From: Rhodospirillales bacterium
Lineage (GTDB): Bacteria > Pseudomonadota > Alphaproteobacteria > Rhodospirillales > Casp-alpha2
Direction of reading: 5' to 3'
Assembly: GCA_018664265.1 (NCBI GenBank)
Contig: JABJOR010000094.1
Coordinates: 1-7,187 of the forward strand
DNA length: 7,187 bases
Below are positions 5,093-7,187 of the stretch, one piece after another; positions within the stretch are counted from its first letter, which is position 1, and each line of letters opens with the position of its first letter. Made by a program: the position numbers and the translations under genes. The notes under the pieces were generated by a model, which saw only the letters and a program-made list of their open reading frames with translations, was not told where the DNA came from and did no database searches.

Positions 5093-7187
5093 CCGTTCCA
5101 TTTTTGGATCATACATCGGCTGTAGTGAGCACTTACAGGGATAGAACGCTCCGTTGATCTCTATCTCCCATGTTCCAGTCTTGAAATAATCTGCTGTAAT
5201 TGGCTGATCACCACCTTCAATCATAGCAAGACCAACGGCTCCACCCAGCGTATGGCCGTAGCTACCAGCTCGAACATATCCAACGGCTACTCCATCACGG
5301 TGGATAATCTCGGCGTGCCACAACATAGGTTCAGGATCGTTCACCAGCACTTGCACCAATCTCCGCTTAAAGGGTGCGGCGGCTTTCTGAGCCTTGGCAG
5401 CTTCCTGACCAATGAACCCACCCTGCTTATCTAACGCTACGGCGAAGCCTAGTCCGGTTTCAAACGCATTATCGGTATTGTCGATGTCGTGTCCGTAATC
5501 CCGGTAGGCTTTTTCCAGACGCAGACTGCCAAGCGCTCTCAGGCCTGCATGTTTAAGCCCGTGATTTTCGCCTTCTTCAACCAGACGGTCATAGACATGG
5601 ACCGCCTGCTCACTAGGGACATACAGCTCATATCCTAATTCACCCATGTAAGTAATGCGTACACACTGGGCACGGGCAAAGCCAATATCGATCTCGCGTA
5701 CGGTTCTAAACGGAAAGGCTTCATTCCCTAAATCAACAGATGTCAGAGCTTGTAACAATTTTCGGCTGTTTGGCCCCTGGACATTAATTTGCGTCACGCC
5801 AGATGTAACATCTGTCAGATACGCATGGGCATCATTTGGAATATTTCGACGCAACCAGGTCTCGACATGGCGGTGCATAGTATCCGTTGCCACCACCAGA
5901 AATTTATCTTCTTCATATTTGACCACCGTCAAATCGGCTTCCAGCATGCCGTCATCATTAAGCCACTGGGTATAGGTGATCATACCGACTTCACCATTGA
6001 CCTTGTTGGCAGAGATATAATCCAACACCCGACCTGCATCGCGCCCCTGCACCAGGAACTTACCCATGAAGCTCATGTCCGTCAGAACCACAGCTTCACG
6101 GCATGCCTTGTGTTCAGCTTTCCAATAGGGCCACCAGCTCATACGTCCCCAGCCAAGCTCGCCAGCCGTGGCTTCTTCCGGGGTAGGAGCAAACCAGCTT
6201 GGCGATTCCCAACCGCTGACATCGATAAAATGAGCGCCCGCTGCAGCAAGACGGTCATGCAATGCTGAGCGCTTAGCCCCACGCGCAGTATCAGAAGTTT
6301 TGGTGGGGTAATGGCACTTGTAGACTTGGCCCAGAGATTCATAGGCACGGGCTCGGCGGTAATCCGGGTTGGCCTGATATGCATGAACCCGGTCAATATT
6401 GAACCCGGTTACATCCACATCCGGCTTACCATTTAAAATCCAGTGCGCCAGAATACGACCCATGCCGCCACCTGACAGGATACCGATGGAGTTCAATCCG
6501 GCAGCTACGAAATAGTTTTTAAGCTCAGGCGCCTCACCCACTAAGGGGGCAAGATCCGGGGTAAAACTTTCCGGGCCACAGAAGAATTTTTTCACGCCAG
6601 CTTCCAAAGTAATTGGAACGCGGCTCATGCATTTCTCCAAGAACGGCCCCATGCGATCCCAGTCAGGTTCAATTTCACCAAAGGAAAAGTCCTGTGGAAT
6701 CTTATCGACATTCCAGGGCGCGGATTCAGGCTCGAACAACCCAACCATCAGACCGCCGCCTTCTTCGCGGTAATAGCCGTAGTGCGAAGGGTCTTCCAGT
6801 ACGGGCCAATCCTGGCTGACAACATCTATAGGTTCCGTAATCAGGTAGTAGTGTTCTGCTGCCTGATTGGGGATCGTAACGCCGTGTTCTTCTCCGAACT
6901 GGCGTGCCCACATCCCTGCACAGTTGACCACAAATTCACTGGTGATTGTCCCGTGATCAGTTGTTACACCCGTAACCTTACCCTGACTGCGAGTTACACC
7001 GGTAGCGGACACTCCTTTAATAATATTAACGCCCTGCATCCGGGCACCTTTGGCCATAGCCATCGTCACATCAACCGGATTTACCCGACCGTCGTCGGCG
7101 ACATAGAAGCCTGCCAGCACATCGTCAACACGGGCAATCGGGAACAAGTCCTTGACCTCAGTTGGCGAAATCTCCTGCACATCAACA
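5081..7187 (-). CDS. Dimethylglycine/sarcosine dehydrogenase-like FAD- and folate-dependent enzyme, N-terminus beyond window
   Basis: Partial gene: the frame stays open through the right edge, so 5' coding sequence is missing. About 701 residues are visible; full-length relatives have roughly 800-870, so around 110-150 residues holding the FAD-binding GxGxxG and any covalent flavin histidine lie outside. Numbering from the GTG at 7180: the rest of the DAO-type flavin domain runs to about 255 (DGRVNPVDVTMAMAKGA, FVVNCAGMWAR, FFCGPESFTPDLAPLVGEAP, GLNSIGILSGGGMGR); the linking FAO_M domain is about 257-312; the GcvT folate domain is about 315-580, with the expected folate-site aspartate Asp416 in MLEADLTVV and TYMGELGYELY; the GcvT C-terminal barrel is about 600-690. 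The family oxidatively demethylates N-methyl amino acids such as dimethylglycine or sarcosine and passes the one-carbon unit to tetrahydrofolate. Which methylated amine is used is not decidable here. It converges on DUF1127 with an 18-base gap. No frameshift or internal stop is seen. Confidence 0.9.
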   Translation of the reverse strand, partial: VDVQEISPTEVKDLFPIARVDDVLAGFYVADDGRVNPVDVTMAMAKGARMQGVNIIKGVSATGVTRSQGKVTGVTTDHGTITSEFVVNCAGMWARQFGEEHGVTIPNQAAEHYYLITEPIDVVSQDWPVLEDPSHYGYYREEGGGLMVGLFEPESAPWNVDKIPQDFSFGEIEPDWDRMGPFLEKCMSRVPITLEAGVKKFFCGPESFTPDLAPLVGEAPELKNYFVAAGLNSIGILSGGGMGRILAHWILNGKPDVDVTGFNIDRVHAYQANPDYRRARAYESLGQVYKCHYPTKTSDTARGAKRSALHDRLAAAGAHFIDVSGWESPSWFAPTPEEATAGELGWGRMSWWPYWKAEHKACREAVVLTDMSFMGKFLVQGRDAGRVLDYISANKVNGEVGMITYTQWLNDDGMLEADLTVVKYEEDKFLVVATDTMHRHVETWLRRNIPNDAHAYLTDVTSGVTQINVQGPNSRKLLQALTSVDLGNEAFPFRTVREIDIGFARAQCVRITYMGELGYELYVPSEQAVHVYDRLVEEGENHGLKHAGLRALGSLRLEKAYRDYGHDIDNTDNAFETGLGFAVALDKQGGFIGQEAAKAQKAAAPFKRRLVQVLVNDPEPMLWHAEIIHRDGVAVGYVRAGSYGHTLGGAVGLAMIEGGDQPITADYFKTGTWEIEINGAFYPCKCSLQPMYDPKMERIKA

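Noticed and set aside
5789..6268. 159-residue plus-strand reading frame antisense to the dehydrogenase-like gene
   Set aside because: The minus strand there encodes an uninterrupted GcvT-type domain; the antisense product has no recognisable motifs.

Overview
The window reads as a stretch of an alphaproteobacterial replicon of moderate GC. The evidence is a DUF1127 small protein with the alphaproteobacterial-type RELAELGIYR motif, a histidine kinase with the SHDLRTPLNAI H-box and FxDVM...LINDILDLSKIEAGKY dimerisation region common in that class, and a GcvT-family dimethylglycine/sarcosine dehydrogenase-like enzyme. I cannot name the genus. I see no mobile element, CRISPR array, rRNA or tRNA.

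Layout from left to right. (1) A C45-type (penicillin acyltransferase-like) Ntn-hydrolase on the minus strand, 87-1151. (2) A divergent spacer of about 230 bases, then a membrane sensor histidine kinase with a periplasmic solute-binding (SBP_bac_3) sensor on the plus strand, 1379-3025; it has no receiver domain and no response regulator beside it. (3) A 161-base convergent spacer holding a perfect 16-bp parS centromere palindrome (TGTTTCACGTGAAACA, 3104-3119). (4) An M24 'pita-bread' (aminopeptidase P/creatinase fold) enzyme on the minus strand, 3187-4431, with a TTG start set by a strong ribosome binding site and a metal site that appears to have lost three of five ligands. (5) A 307-base divergent spacer packed with four consecutive hairpins (4481-4653), the least explained part of the window. 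(6) A 107-residue DUF1127 protein on the plus strand, 4739-5062. (7) A perfect 10-bp bidirectional terminator hairpin, then the convergent dimethylglycine/sarcosine dehydrogenase-like gene on the minus strand, 5081 to the window edge, where its N-terminus is cut off.

How the genes may fit together: three enzymes act on small amide or amine compounds (Ntn acyltransferase/amidohydrolase, creatinase-fold hydrolase, N-methyl amino acid dehydrogenase) and a solute-binding sensor kinase lies among them. A catabolic neighbourhood for N-methylated or acylated amino compounds is plausible, but each gene is its own transcription unit and the link is inference. The firmest unusual feature is the parS site, which ties this locus to ParB-dependent chromosome segregation. 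The most open question is the structured spacer before the DUF1127 gene, which could be a small RNA or a long structured leader.
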